Below are positions 16,843 through 26,015 of a stretch of 64,000 bases of DNA, piece by piece. Each line of letters begins with the position of its first letter. Position 1 is the first letter of the stretch. This DNA comes from M30B53 sp964600785. GTDB taxonomy: Bacteria; Planctomycetota; Planctomycetia; Pirellulales; UBA1268. Below the pieces are notes generated by a model. That model had not been told where the DNA came from and did no database searches. It saw only the letters and a list, made by a program, of their open reading frames with translations. The position numbers and the translations under genes were made by a program. Location of the stretch: the NCBI GenBank assembly GCA_964600785.1, contig CAZRKH010000127.1:1-64000 (forward strand), given 5' to 3'.

Positions 16843-17811
16843 ATGTCCACCGACACACGGATCAAGGAGCAGTTGCCCGAGCTGACGCGTCGGATCGTGG
16901 AGACCTACACGGAGTCTCCGGCGATCCATCACCTCGGCCACTGCCCCCTGCCCAATTACGAACAGGTGATTTCCGCCTGCGAGGATCTCAAAGAGATTCT
17001 CTATCCGGGCTACCGGCGGCGGGAGAATCTCCATATCGGCAACGTCACCTATCACGTCGGTGACCTGATCGACGGCCTGCACGACAAGCTCACTATGCAG
17101 ATCGGACGGGCCCTGCGGCATGGCTCCGCCTGCCGCGAGGTGTCGGAGGCGACCGTCGCCGATGACGGGGAGATCGATTTCGAGGCCCTCGGCCAGGCCA
17201 AGGCGGTGGAGTTCCTCGAGCGATTGCCCGAGGTGCGGCGGACGCTCGCCGGCGACGTTCAGGCGGCCTACGACGGCGACCCGGCCGTCCGCACGCTCGA
17301 CGAGATCATCTTCTGCTACCCCGGCCTCGAGGCGGTCACGATCCATCGCCTGGCCCACACCATGCACCGGCTCGACGTCCCCCTGATCCCTCGCATGATG
17401 GCCGAGTGGGCTCACGCCCGCACCGGCATCGACATCCATCCCGGGGCCACCATCGGACCGCACTTTTTTATCGATCACGGCACCGGTGTCGTGATCGGGG
17501 AGACCTGCGAGATCGGCAGCCGGGTCAAGATCTACCAGGGAGTCACGCTCGGGGCCCTCTCTTTTCCGACCGATGCCGAGGGGCAACTGGTGCGGGGCAC
17601 CAAGCGGCATCCCACGATCGGGGATCGGGTGGTGATCTATGCCAATGCCACGATCCTCGGGGGAACCACCCGAATCGGCGACGATTCGGTGATCGGCTCG
17701 AGCGTGTGGCTCACACGGAGCGTCGAGCCGGGCACCACGGTCGTGCTGGAGCGGCCGCGGCTGCGAATGCGGGGCGAACTACCCGGCCGCGACACCGACT
17801 ACCAGATCTGA
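16843..17811 (+). CDS. cysE: Serine O-acetyltransferase
   Basis: This enzyme acetylates serine to O-acetylserine, the carbon acceptor for sulfide in cysteine synthesis. The 322-residue protein has the N-terminal helical SATase region (YPGYRRRENLHIGNV, EIIFCYPGLEAVTIHRLAH) and then the left-handed beta-helix with hexapeptide repeats: TGIDIHPGATIGPHFFIDH, GVVIGETCEIG, VTLGAL and VVIYANATILGG. The catalytic His is in FIDHG. The C-terminus is short. It ends 41 nt before the convergent atpC. No cysK is nearby. Confidence 0.92.
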   Translation: MSTDTRIKEQLPELTRRIVETYTESPAIHHLGHCPLPNYEQVISACEDLKEILYPGYRRRENLHIGNVTYHVGDLIDGLHDKLTMQIGRALRHGSACREVSEATVADDGEIDFEALGQAKAVEFLERLPEVRRTLAGDVQAAYDGDPAVRTLDEIIFCYPGLEAVTIHRLAHTMHRLDVPLIPRMMAEWAHARTGIDIHPGATIGPHFFIDHGTGVVIGETCEIGSRVKIYQGVTLGALSFPTDAEGQLVRGTKRHPTIGDRVVIYANATILGGTTRIGDDSVIGSSVWLTRSVEPGTTVVLERPRLRMRGELPGRDTDYQI

Positions 17812-17852
17812 TCGGCACGCGGAACAAGCCATCCCTGGCCCGTGCGTGAGTC

Positions 17853-18284
17853 CTACCTGGGGCGGCGGGCGATTCGCAGCATGCTCCGAGCCGCCTGCGC
17901 CGCATGCAGCCGCTCATTGATCGCCTCGTTGCCAACCGCTGGGCTGCCTTTGATCCGCTCGAGTTCCTGCTTGGCCTGCTGCGGATCGATCGCCGAGGCC
18001 GCCACGGCACGGTCGGTGATCACCGTCACCTTATCCTGGCCTGCCTCGACGAATCCTCCTTCCACGAAGTAGCTTGCCTCGGCGGCACCGCCGCCGCCGG
18101 CGATCCGCACCTCGCCCGCCCCGAGCCGTCCAATGAAGGGGGCATGGCCGTAGGCCACGCCGCGGAGACCGTCGTAGAGCGGCAGTTGCACCGATCTGGC
18201 GGCTGTGTCAAGCACCACCGCCTCGGGGGTCACAATCACGCACTGGATCGTGCGGCTGCCTGAGTTTTTGCTGCTGTCGCTCAT
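17853..18284 (-). CDS. atpC: F-type ATP synthase epsilon subunit
   Basis: Epsilon is part of the central rotor stalk and an intrinsic inhibitor of F1. The 143-residue protein has the N-terminal beta-sandwich (IQCVIVTPEAVVLDTAARSV, GVAYGHAPFIGRLGAGEVRI) and a C-terminal helical hairpin (IDPQQAKQELERIK, NERLHAAQAARSML). It is the last gene of the ATP synthase operon, 20 nt after atpD, and ends convergent to cysE. Confidence 0.93.
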   Translation of the reverse strand: MSDSSKNSGSRTIQCVIVTPEAVVLDTAARSVQLPLYDGLRGVAYGHAPFIGRLGAGEVRIAGGGGAAEASYFVEGGFVEAGQDKVTVITDRAVAASAIDPQQAKQELERIKGSPAVGNEAINERLHAAQAARSMLRIARRPR

Positions 18285-18304
18285 GGCGGGTGGCTCCGCG
18301 TGCC

Positions 18305-19756
18305 TCAGGCCTTACTCTTTTCAGCCATCTTCTTCGCCTGCTCCTCCGCCTGCTCGATCGGGCCGACGTACATGAAGGCCTGCTCGGGCAGGTGATCCCA
18401 CTTGCCGTCGGCGATCTCCTCGAAGGAACGGATCGTGTCTTCCAGGCTCGTGATCTCACCCGGCTTACCGGTGAACACCTCCGCCACGAGGAACGGCTGG
18501 GAAAGAAAACGTTCCATCCGCCGGGCCCGGTGTACCACGAGTTTGTCCTCTTCGGAGAGTTCGTCCACGCCGAGAATAGCGATGATGTCCTGGAGTTCCC
18601 GGTATCGCTGCAGTGTTCGCTGCACGCGACGAGCCACTTCATAGTGTCGCTCGCCGACGAACTGCGGGTCAAGGATCCGGCTCGAGGAGGCGAGCGGATC
18701 GACAGCCGGGTAGATGCCCTTCTCCGAGATCGACCGCTCGAGGTAGATGAAGGCGTCGAGATTGCCGAAGGCGGTGGCCGGGGCGGGGTCGGTCGGGTCG
18801 TCGGCCGGCACGTAGACCGCCTGCACCGAGGTGATCGCCCCCTTGGCGGTGCTCGTGATCCGTTCCTGCAGGGCACCCATCTCGGTGGCCAGCGTCGGCT
18901 GGTAGCCCACGGCACTGGGCATCCGGCCGAGCAGGGCCGAGACTTCGCTGCCCGCCTGCGAGAAGCGGAAGATGTTGTCGACGAACAGCAGGGTGTCGGC
19001 CCCGGTTGTGTCGCGAAAATACTCGGCCATCGTCAGGGCCGAGAGGGCCACTCGCAGCCGGGCCCCCGGCGGCTCGTTCATCTGGCCGAAGACCATGCAG
19101 GTCTGCTCGATGACGTTGCGGCCGGTGTCGCCGATCTTCGCTTCCTGCATCTCGAGCCACAGATCGGTCCCCTCGCGGGTACGTTCACCGACGCCCGCGA
19201 AGACCGAATAGCCGCCGTGGCTGCTGGCGATGCGGGCGATCAGTTCGGTAAGGATCACGGTCTTGCCCAGGCCGGCCCCGCCGAAGAGCCCCGCCTTGCC
19301 GCCGCGGACGAACGGCGTCAGAAGATCGATGACCTTGATCCCGGTCTCGAAGATTTCCGTGCGGGTCGAGATCTCGGTCAACGCGGGAGGGTCGCGGTGA
19401 ATCGGCCACCGTTCGGTGGCGGCCACCTCGCCCCGCCCGTCGATCGGTTCGCCAAGCAGGTTGAAGACGCGACCGAGGGTCGAGGGCCCCACCGGCACGC
19501 TCACCGGAGCTCCGGTGTCGACGCACTCGTCCCCGCGGATCATGCCGTCGGTGCCGCCGAGCGCCACGCAGCGAACCTTGCCGCCGCCGAGATGCTGCTG
19601 CACTTCGCCCACGAGGTGCAGGGAAACGCCCTTCCGATCCGAATCGATGCGGAGGGCGTTGTAGATCGCGGGGATGTGTCCCTCGGGAAACTCGACATCG
19701 AAGGTCGAGCCGATGACCTGGGTGACATGGCCGGTGGAGGTCGCGGTGGTGGACAT
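18305..19756 (-). CDS. atpD: F-type ATP synthase beta subunit (catalytic)
   Basis: Beta carries the catalytic nucleotide sites of F1. The 483-residue protein shows Walker A GGAGLGKT (Leu where most have Val), the DTLLFVDNIFRFSQAG Walker B strand, GRMPSAVGYQPTLATEMG with the DELSEED-like sequence VDELSEEDKL near the C-terminus, and AVYVPADDPTDPAPATAF. Length and order are normal. It lies 57 nt downstream of atpG in the operon. Confidence 0.98.
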   Translation of the reverse strand: MSTTATSTGHVTQVIGSTFDVEFPEGHIPAIYNALRIDSDRKGVSLHLVGEVQQHLGGGKVRCVALGGTDGMIRGDECVDTGAPVSVPVGPSTLGRVFNLLGEPIDGRGEVAATERWPIHRDPPALTEISTRTEIFETGIKVIDLLTPFVRGGKAGLFGGAGLGKTVILTELIARIASSHGGYSVFAGVGERTREGTDLWLEMQEAKIGDTGRNVIEQTCMVFGQMNEPPGARLRVALSALTMAEYFRDTTGADTLLFVDNIFRFSQAGSEVSALLGRMPSAVGYQPTLATEMGALQERITSTAKGAITSVQAVYVPADDPTDPAPATAFGNLDAFIYLERSISEKGIYPAVDPLASSSRILDPQFVGERHYEVARRVQRTLQRYRELQDIIAILGVDELSEEDKLVVHRARRMERFLSQPFLVAEVFTGKPGEITSLEDTIRSFEEIADGKWDHLPEQAFMYVGPIEQAEEQAKKMAEKSKA

Positions 19757-19813
19757 GCGGTTCCTGCTGGAAAGTGGGGAAAGCGTGGGGGGGGAGGTTT
19801 GGTGTCGGTCTGG

Positions 19814-20692
19814 TCAGCCCTCGAGCGCCTCGACGCCGCCGAGGATCTCCATGATCTCGCCGGTGATCTGCGACTGGCGTGCCCGGTTGTACTGCATCGA
19901 GAGGTGGCGGATCAGCCCGGTGGCGTTTTCGCTGGCCGCCTTCATCGCCATCATCCGCGAAACCTGCTCGCTGACGGCCGAGTCGAGAAAACACTTGAAC
20001 AGCCGCGCGAGGAAACTTGCCGGCAGGATCTCTTCGAGAATGCTCTCGGCCGAGGGGTAGAAGTCATGCTCTGCCGAGCCCGCCGCGACCGGAGCCTCGT
20101 CATCGTCGACGGGTGCGGCCAGCGGCAGCAGGGTCTCGGTGGTCGCCTCCTGGCGGGCGATGCTGTCGAAGCGGGTGAAGACCACGTCAAGCTGGTCGAT
20201 CTCCCCGGCCGCGTAGGCCCGGAGGTAATTGCGGCCGATTTGGGCGACTTCGGCAAACGACGGCTTGTCCTCAAACTCGGTGTAGCGGGCATCGACGGGA
20301 ATCGAGCGGAAGCGGAAGGCGGCGATTCCTCGCTTGCCGGAGCAGGCGAGGTGCACGGGCACCTGCTCGCTGTTCCACTGGCCGATCACCGCCATCGCCT
20401 GGCGGACGACGTTGGAGTTGTAGCCGCCGCAGAGGCCCCGATTGCCGGTGAGCACGAGAACCGCGGCCCGGCGGGTGGGCCGCACGTCGAGCAGCGGATG
20501 GACCACGCCCGCTCCGGCAGAGGCGATGTTCTCGAGCATCGCCGCCAGGCGGGAGGTGTAGGCTCTGGCGGCCACCGAACGATCCATTGCCTTCTTGAAC
20601 CTGGCGGTGGCGATCAGCTCCATCGTCCGCGTGATCTTGCGGATGTTGCGGACCGATTTGCGGCGTCGATCAAGTGCCCTGGCTTTGGCCAT
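19814..20692 (-). CDS. atpG: F-type ATP synthase gamma subunit
   Basis: Gamma is the rotating central shaft. The 292-residue protein begins MAKARALDRRRKSVRNIRKIT, the typical N-terminal helix, and contains LTGNRGLCGGYNSNV in the Rossmann-like domain and a C-terminal helix ending SQITGEIMEILGG. ATG 20692 was chosen because the 38 codons before it are atypical and overlap the end of atpA. There is a short acidic insertion (VDDDEAPVAAGSAE) in the middle, unlike E. coli. Confidence 0.95.
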   Translation of the reverse strand: MAKARALDRRRKSVRNIRKITRTMELIATARFKKAMDRSVAARAYTSRLAAMLENIASAGAGVVHPLLDVRPTRRAAVLVLTGNRGLCGGYNSNVVRQAMAVIGQWNSEQVPVHLACSGKRGIAAFRFRSIPVDARYTEFEDKPSFAEVAQIGRNYLRAYAAGEIDQLDVVFTRFDSIARQEATTETLLPLAAPVDDDEAPVAAGSAEHDFYPSAESILEEILPASFLARLFKCFLDSAVSEQVSRMMAMKAASENATGLIRHLSMQYNRARQSQITGEIMEILGGVEALEG

Positions 20693-20742
20693 TCGCTGTC
20701 TTTTCCTGGTTGGTGTCCCCGGCTGGTGGTCGCCGGGGCCGC

Positions 20743-22302
20743 TCAGCCGCCGACCGCCGCCGGCTGGGCTGCGGCCGAGCCCTTCGCGGCGGGCCTCACC
20801 GCCCACTGCCGCTTGAACTCGGCGATCGCCGCCTCGAGCTGCCGCTGGGTCTCGTCATCGAGCGCTTTCGTCTCCTCAATCTGGCTGCGAAGCTCCGGCA
20901 CCTGGTCGCGGACGAAGGTCAAAAACTCCTTCTCGAAGCGGCCGACATCCTCGCGGCGGACGTCATCGAGGTGGCCGCGGGTGCCGGCGTAGATGCTCAT
21001 CACCTGGTCGACCACGTCCATCGGGGCGTACTGGCCCTGTTTGAGCAGCTCCACCATGCGGTAGCCACGGTCGAGCCGTGACTGCGTGGCGGCGTCGAGA
21101 TCGGTACCAAGCTGGGCGAAGGCCTCGAGTTCCCGGAAGGAAGCGAGGTCGAGCCGCAGGCCGCCAGCCACCTTCTTCATCGCCTTGATCTGAGCCGCCC
21201 CGCCGACGCGGGAGACGGAGATACCGACATTCATCGCTGGTCGCTGCCCGGCAAAGAAAAGATCGGGCTGCAGATAGATCTGGCCGTCGGTGATCGAGAT
21301 CACGTTGGTTGGAATGTAGGCCGAGACTTCGCCCTCGAGCGTCTCGATGATCGGCAGGCTGGTCAGCGAGCCTCCACCCTGCTCGTCGGAAAGCTTCGCC
21401 GACCGCTCGAGCAGCCGGCTGTGGGCGTAGAAGACGTCGCCCGGATAGGCCTCGCGACCCGGCGGCCGCCGCATCAACAACGAAAGCTGGCGGTAGGCCT
21501 GGGCCTGCTTGGAGAGGTCGTCGTAGACGATCAGGGCGTGCTGGCCGTTGTACATGAAGTGCTCGGCCATCGCGGTGCCGGCATAGGGGGCGATGTACTG
21601 AAGCGGTGCCGGGGTACTGGCCCCCGAGACGATCACGGTGGTGTAGTCCATCGCCCCGTGCTTCCGCAGCACGTCGATCACCACGGCGACCGTCGAGTCT
21701 TTCTGACCGACCGCAACATAGAAACACTTCACGCCGCTGTTTTTCTGATTGATGATCGCGTCGATACCGACCGCCGTCTTGCCCGTCTTGCGGTCGCCGA
21801 TGATCAGTTCCCGCTGGCCGCGGCCGATCGGAGTCATCGCGTCAATCGCCTTGATGCCGGTCTGAAGCGGCTCGCGAACCGGCTGGCGGTCGGCCACCCC
21901 GGGGGCGAGCGTCTCGACAGGGCGTCGCTCGCCGCCGCCCACCGGTCCCTTGCCATCGAGCGGGTTGCCGAGCGGATCGAGCACGCGGCCGATCACGCCG
22001 TCTCCGACCGGCACGCTGAGCAACTGCCCGGTGCTTTTGACCTCGTCTCCCTCGGTGACCTGCAGGTAGTCGCCCAGGATGATCACACCGACCGAGTTTT
22101 CCTCGAGATTGAAGGCCAGCCCCGTGACGCCGCCCGGGAACTCGACCATCTCGCCGGCCATCACGCCGGAGAGGCCCCAGACCCGCGCGATCCCGTCTCC
22201 CACCTCGAGCACCCGGCCCACCTCGCGGACGTCGATGCTCGTGGCGTAGTGCTCGATTTCCTCACGGAGTACCGAGGCGATCTCGTCGGTGTTGAATTTC
22301 AT
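20743..22302 (-). CDS. atpA: F-type ATP synthase alpha subunit
   Basis: Alpha forms the non-catalytic sites of the F1 hexamer. The 519-residue protein has the N-terminal crown, Walker A GDRKTGKT, the VSGASTPAPLQYIAPYAGTAMAEHFM stretch (seen in parts), YDDLSKQAQAYRQLSLLMRRPPGREAYPGDVFY and the ISVSRVGGAAQ arginine-finger region. A good Shine-Dalgarno (aaaggag) precedes the ATG. Its start overlaps the end of atpH by 41 nt, unusually long for this operon, so the two are probably translationally linked. Confidence 0.98.
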   Translation of the reverse strand: MKFNTDEIASVLREEIEHYATSIDVREVGRVLEVGDGIARVWGLSGVMAGEMVEFPGGVTGLAFNLEENSVGVIILGDYLQVTEGDEVKSTGQLLSVPVGDGVIGRVLDPLGNPLDGKGPVGGGERRPVETLAPGVADRQPVREPLQTGIKAIDAMTPIGRGQRELIIGDRKTGKTAVGIDAIINQKNSGVKCFYVAVGQKDSTVAVVIDVLRKHGAMDYTTVIVSGASTPAPLQYIAPYAGTAMAEHFMYNGQHALIVYDDLSKQAQAYRQLSLLMRRPPGREAYPGDVFYAHSRLLERSAKLSDEQGGGSLTSLPIIETLEGEVSAYIPTNVISITDGQIYLQPDLFFAGQRPAMNVGISVSRVGGAAQIKAMKKVAGGLRLDLASFRELEAFAQLGTDLDAATQSRLDRGYRMVELLKQGQYAPMDVVDQVMSIYAGTRGHLDDVRREDVGRFEKEFLTFVRDQVPELRSQIEETKALDDETQRQLEAAIAEFKRQWAVRPAAKGSAAAQPAAVGG

Positions 22303-22900
22303 GTGAACTCCTTTGGGAGAGCCGCGCGGCGAGCCGATGGAGGCCCGTCGCCACGGATTTGTCGTAGATGGTGTCGCCGATCCGCACGACGAGTCCGCCG
22401 ATCAAGGCGGGATCGGTCGTGAAGCTGGGTGAAATGGAGAGGCCCGTCGATTGTTCCACGGCCGCCACCGTCTCGCTGCGGAGGGGTTCCTCGAGGGCCG
22501 CGGCGGTGGTGAACACGGCCTGGGTGCGTCCGGAGAGGGAGTCGGCGAGCGTCTTGGCGGCGTCCAAAACCGCAGGCAGCAGCCCGAGCCGGCCGTGCCG
22601 AGCGAGCACCTGCAGCACGTGAAGGGTGGTCTGGAGCACACGGCCCTCGAGAAGTTTCGCCAGCAAAGCCTGCTTCTCGGCCACGTCGATCCGAGGTGAG
22701 TCGAACACCGCCAGGGCTCCGGGGGCCGCCGGCAGCAGGTCGTGCACGACCTGCCCGAGTTCATCAATTACCTCATTGCGATTGCCCGCCGCGGAGGCGG
22801 CCTCCACCACAGCCCGGGCATAGACCTTCGCGATGCCCACCGCGGAGGGGTCGTCGGCGGGGCCACGTTGCTTTGAAATTGATTCAGTCTCGCGCTGCAT
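22262..22900 (-). CDS. atpH: F-type ATP synthase delta subunit (OSCP)
   Basis: Delta joins the peripheral stalk to the top of F1. The 212-residue protein carries the N-terminal helical bundle (VGIAKVYARAVVEAA, ELGQVVHDLLP, FFSPRI-like FDSPRIDVAEKQALL) and the C-terminal part (TTDPALIGGLVVRIGDTIYDKSV), which is the best family match. It ends 41 nt inside atpA. The last 20 residues therefore overlap the alpha-subunit start and may be a lineage extension. Confidence 0.92.
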   Translation of the reverse strand: MQRETESISKQRGPADDPSAVGIAKVYARAVVEAASAAGNRNEVIDELGQVVHDLLPAAPGALAVFDSPRIDVAEKQALLAKLLEGRVLQTTLHVLQVLARHGRLGLLPAVLDAAKTLADSLSGRTQAVFTTAAALEEPLRSETVAAVEQSTGLSISPSFTTDPALIGGLVVRIGDTIYDKSVATGLHRLAARLSQRSSHEIQHRRDRLGTP

Positions 22901-22927
22901 TGCTGGTCGTTGCCGTGGGCCCGCCGC

Positions 22928-23677
22928 TCAGTTGAGGCTCGGTCTCGAGCGGATGTCGGCAAGCGACTCCCGCACGAGCCGTGCCTGATCCTCGGCCCCG
23001 ATCTTCTCCTTGATAAATTTGCCGGCCACCTCGACCGCGAGATCGCCCGCCTTCTGCGAGATCGTGGCGAGCGCGTCGTCGGTCGCCAGTCTGATATCCC
23101 GGCGGGCCCGTGCGTGCTCCTCCTCGGCCGCCTTGCGGGCCTCGGCAATGATTGTGGTTCGGGTGCCTTCGGCGTCGCGGCGAGCCTCCTCGAGCATGCC
23201 GCGAACCTCCTCGGCAGCCTCGGCGAGCCGCCGCTCGTAGCTGGCGAGCATTCCCTTCGCCTCGTCGTGGGCCGCCCGGGTCGCGGCGATCGTTTCGGCG
23301 ATCCCCCGTTCCCGCTTCTCGAGGCCTTCCATGATCGGCTTCCAGGCGAAGGTTGTCAGCAGGATCAGCAGAAGCACGAAGACCGCGAAAGACCACAGTG
23401 CCAGGTCGAGTTGGAACCAGGCCGGGCTCTCGAAATCTTCCTGGCTCACTCCCGGCGGCGGATTATGGCCGATCTCCGGGGCGTGGTCGCCACCGTGATC
23501 CTGGCCGTGGGCGGAGTGGGCAGCGGCAGAGTCGGCGGCCTTGGTGACCACGGGGGCGGCTGCCGTCGCCAGGACGACCATCACCGCGGTCACCGATGTC
23601 ACGAGACCTCGATGGCCGCCACGGCACAACGCCGCGACGCCGTAGGCGGCTGCCGGGACCGGGAATGACAGTGGCAT
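22928..23677 (-). CDS. atpF: F-type ATP synthase b subunit with signal-like, His-rich N-terminal extension
   Basis: Subunit b is the peripheral stalk dimer. The membrane anchor (WFQLDLALWSFAVFVLLLIL) and the long charged helix after it (about residues 130-240) are typical. Unusual is an extra 80-residue N-terminus: a hydrophobic, signal-like run ending in AAD near residue 48, then a His/Gly/Asp linker (AHSAHGQDHGGDHAPEIGH). ATG 23677 is the only start giving this layout. A further upstream frame (to 24037) runs antisense-like over atpE and was ignored. The extra segment would face the periplasm if the anchor keeps its usual orientation (inference). Confidence 0.9.
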   Translation of the reverse strand: MPLSFPVPAAAYGVAALCRGGHRGLVTSVTAVMVVLATAAAPVVTKAADSAAAHSAHGQDHGGDHAPEIGHNPPPGVSQEDFESPAWFQLDLALWSFAVFVLLLILLTTFAWKPIMEGLEKRERGIAETIAATRAAHDEAKGMLASYERRLAEAAEEVRGMLEEARRDAEGTRTTIIAEARKAAEEEHARARRDIRLATDDALATISQKAGDLAVEVAGKFIKEKIGAEDQARLVRESLADIRSRPSLN

Positions 23678-23787
23678 GCGATTTGGCTCCTCGCGAAAGT
23701 TCGTCGATAACGTCGGGGGCGGGCGGCGTCTGCCGGATGCCGCCCTGCCCCGCGTCGCTATCGGGGATCGTGCCGGGCTCTCGCCTC

Positions 23788-24102
23788 TCACTTCCCCGAG
23801 CAGATGAACAGGGCGTAGAAGGTGAAGCCCTCGATGAGTGCCGCTGCGATGATCATCGCCGTCTGGATCGAGCCGGCCACCTCGGGCTGGCGGGCCATGC
23901 CGTCGTAGGCACTCGCGGCGAGCCGGCTGATGCCGAAGGCCGCGCCGATCACGGTCAGGCCGACGCCAAAGGAGGCCGTGAGATCGATCAGGGCCGGGCT
24001 GCCGCCCGCTTCCTGGGCGAGGGCGACGTCGGCACACAGGAAGGTGGCCGCAACGGCCGCCACGGCGGAGAGCGTACGGACGGAGAAAAGCGAACGGATC
24101 AT
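23788..24102 (-). CDS. atpE: F-type ATP synthase c subunit with predicted signal peptide
   Basis: Subunit c forms the proton-translocating ring. The 104-residue product has an N-terminal signal-like segment (residues 9-29, ending ADVALA before Gln30) and then the two-helix c-subunit: ASFGVGLTVIGAAFGISRLA, the polar loop MARQPE, and the second helix with Glu91 (LIEGFTFYAL), about residue 62 after cleavage, matching the usual ion-carrying site. The neighbours of the Glu and the lack of a helix-1 Gln favour protons over sodium (inference). A Shine-Dalgarno aaggag lies 13 nt before the start at 24102. Confidence 0.94.
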   Translation of the reverse strand: MIRSLFSVRTLSAVAAVAATFLCADVALAQEAGGSPALIDLTASFGVGLTVIGAAFGISRLAASAYDGMARQPEVAGSIQTAMIIAAALIEGFTFYALFICSGK

Positions 24103-24217
24103 GCGGGGGGAAACTCCTTGCGATACGAGGGACCGGACCGCTCGGTCCGGAGAATTGACAGGGAAACGGGATCGGTGAGGAAACGCCTCCTGACGGCCGC
24201 CCATGCCGGCGACAAGC

Positions 24218-25237
24218 CTAATGCTGGTGCACCGAAGCGCCAATGAACAGTGCCGAAAGAAAGGTGAAAATGTACGCTTGCAGGAAGGCCACGAACAATT
24301 CGAGCACGCTGAAAAGCGTGCTGCTGACGACGCTGATGCCGGTAACGGTCGCCCACATGCCCGTCGAGTAGCTCGCCGCGGCGGTGATCAGCCCCATGAT
24401 TCCCAGCAGCACGAGGTGACCTGCCACCATGTTGGCCAGGAGCCGGACCGCGAGAATCAGGTGCTTGATGCACAGCCCGAGCATTTCGATCGCGAAGATC
24501 ATCGGTTTCAACAGGATTGCCAGCGGTAGCGGGAGGTCCATGCTCGGCACCTGATTGGTGAAAAACCCGACCACCCCGAACCGCATCATCCCGGCAACCA
24601 CGACCGTGCCGAAGGTCACCGCCGCGAGGGCCAGGGTCACCGAAAACGAAGCGGTCGGCGAGCCGGCCCAGGGAACCATGCCCAGCAGGTTGCAGCCGAG
24701 CACGAAAAAAAAGAGCGTCAGGAGCAACGGCACGAATCGGTCGCCCTCGTGTGCCAACGGGACCGCGGCCGCGGCTGCTCCACCGCCATGGCCGGACTCA
24801 CCGCCGTGGTTGTCGTGGGAGTCAATCGCGGGCCTCGCGATCGAGTCGCGGATAAACATCACGAACGCCTCGAAGAAGTTCGCGAAGCGTCCTCGCGGCG
24901 GATCACCCGAGGAGAGCAGTCGAGCCAGCCGTGTGAAAAGCACCAGCAGGATCGCCGCGAGCACGATCTCGAGGATCATGAACTTGGAGATTCCGAAGCC
25001 GTTTTTGACGGCATAGAGACTGTCGAGTTCGGCAAACGGCTGGGGGATCAGAATCTTGCCGTCCATCGCCTCGTTGAACTCCGCGAGGCTGGGCATCTCG
25101 CGTCCCTCGCCCTCGAAGGGCGCTTTGAGAAACCCCGGCACGTCGTCATACGACTCGTAACCCTGCCGCCACATCGGCTTGGGCACCTCGAAGAAGTAGG
25201 TGTCTTTGAGGTGGTAGATCGGATTGTGGTCGGACAT
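24218..25237 (-). CDS. atpB: F-type ATP synthase a subunit
   Basis: Subunit a provides the proton half-channels against the c ring. The 339-residue protein ends with the conserved core: the essential Arg in LAVRLLANMVAGH, and FLQAYIFTFLSALFIG at the C-terminus. The N-terminal 60 residues are long and soluble. Between the first and second membrane spans there is a His/Gly-rich insertion (about residues 145-168, HDNHGGESGHGGG) not found in E. coli, expected on the cytoplasmic side. It follows the atpI-like gene by 85 nt. Confidence 0.95.
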   Translation of the reverse strand: MSDHNPIYHLKDTYFFEVPKPMWRQGYESYDDVPGFLKAPFEGEGREMPSLAEFNEAMDGKILIPQPFAELDSLYAVKNGFGISKFMILEIVLAAILLVLFTRLARLLSSGDPPRGRFANFFEAFVMFIRDSIARPAIDSHDNHGGESGHGGGAAAAAVPLAHEGDRFVPLLLTLFFFVLGCNLLGMVPWAGSPTASFSVTLALAAVTFGTVVVAGMMRFGVVGFFTNQVPSMDLPLPLAILLKPMIFAIEMLGLCIKHLILAVRLLANMVAGHLVLLGIMGLITAAASYSTGMWATVTGISVVSSTLFSVLELFVAFLQAYIFTFLSALFIGASVHQH

Positions 25238-25322
25238 CGGCTCGGCTGCGGGTGGCCGGGAAATTGGAGTTGGCCGCGGAGTGGGCCGGGGCCGAGAGTG
25301 TGTTCACCCGAGGGCCGCGACG

Positions 25323-25748
25323 TCAATTCGCGTCTTTGGCGCGGCCGCGGCGGGCCGCTCCGGCCCCCTCCATGATGTGCAAAAAAACGTCGGTGGCAAG
25401 CAGGACGAGATAAAAGATCACCAGGAATTCCCTCGCCCCGCCCGCGGCCAGTGGCCCGCCGGTGGACGCCAGCCAGGCGAGGGCCGCCAAGGGGGGGGTC
25501 AGTCTCACGAGCGTCGCGGCGGTGCCCGTTGCCGCGGCGATTCCCGGGCTGCGGCCCCTGCCCCAGCGGGCGATCAGCCAGCCGCCGAGGCTGCCGGACA
25601 TCACGACCACCGCGGCGAATCCCACCGCCTGCCGCCGGGCAGGGCCGGTATCACCGATCGCCAGGGCGATGCCCGCGGCAACCGCCAGTACGGCCGCCAA
25701 AAGCCCGGCTCCGGCCAGAGTCGCGGTCAAGCTTTCGGTCCTGCTCAT
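25323..25748 (-). CDS. Small membrane protein in the AtpI position
   Basis: The 141-residue product has four hydrophobic segments (about residues 10-32, 40-62, 75-95 and 106-125), as in AtpI, the accessory protein that helps assemble the c ring or carry magnesium. Sequence likeness to AtpI is weak by eye, so the assignment rests on position between atpZ and atpB, length and topology. Its ATG overlaps the stop of atpZ (ATGA, 25745-25748). Confidence 0.6.
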   Translation of the reverse strand: MSRTESLTATLAGAGLLAAVLAVAAGIALAIGDTGPARRQAVGFAAVVVMSGSLGGWLIARWGRGRSPGIAAATGTAATLVRLTPPLAALAWLASTGGPLAAGGAREFLVIFYLVLLATDVFLHIMEGAGAARRGRAKDAN

Positions 25749-25963
25749 CGCTGCTGCCCGCCTGTGGTCATTCGAATCAGCCAGGTCAGCCCGACCACGA
25801 AGCCGATGATGAGGCCCACCAGCCCGAAAATCCTGGTCTCCAGCCGGGTGTCGAGTGAGTTGCCGGCCACCGCCGGCAGGAACATTGCAACGCCCACCGC
25901 CATGATTCGTGAGGCCCAGGAGAAAGCCTCGCCGAGAGGGGAGCGTTGCGGCTGGGGTGACAT
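25745..25963 (-). CDS. atpZ: AtpZ/AtpI-type ATP synthase accessory protein
   Basis: The 72-residue protein has two hydrophobic helices with the AtpZ-type pattern: SRIMAVGVAMFLPAVAGNSLDTRL, then FGLVGLIIGFVVGLTWLIRM. AtpZ and AtpI together form a membrane complex that supports F0 assembly or cation transport in several bacteria. ATG 25963 was chosen as the first start that gives this product. The longer frame to 26176 overlaps the upstream cyclase gene antisense-free but is low-complexity. It is the first gene of the ATP synthase operon and lies 52 nt after the cyclase gene. Confidence 0.75.
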   Translation of the reverse strand: MSPQPQRSPLGEAFSWASRIMAVGVAMFLPAVAGNSLDTRLETRIFGLVGLIIGFVVGLTWLIRMTTGGQQR

Positions 25964-26015
25964 CGGGTGGCTCCGGGGACCCCGGGGAGGCAACGAGTTC
26001 AATCCGCCGGCCGGA

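Noticed and set aside
18290..20992. Very long plus-strand frame (900 codons) across the ATP synthase genes
   Set aside because: It is antisense to atpD, atpG and part of atpA, has no ribosome binding site and shows no family pattern. High GC opens the opposite strand.
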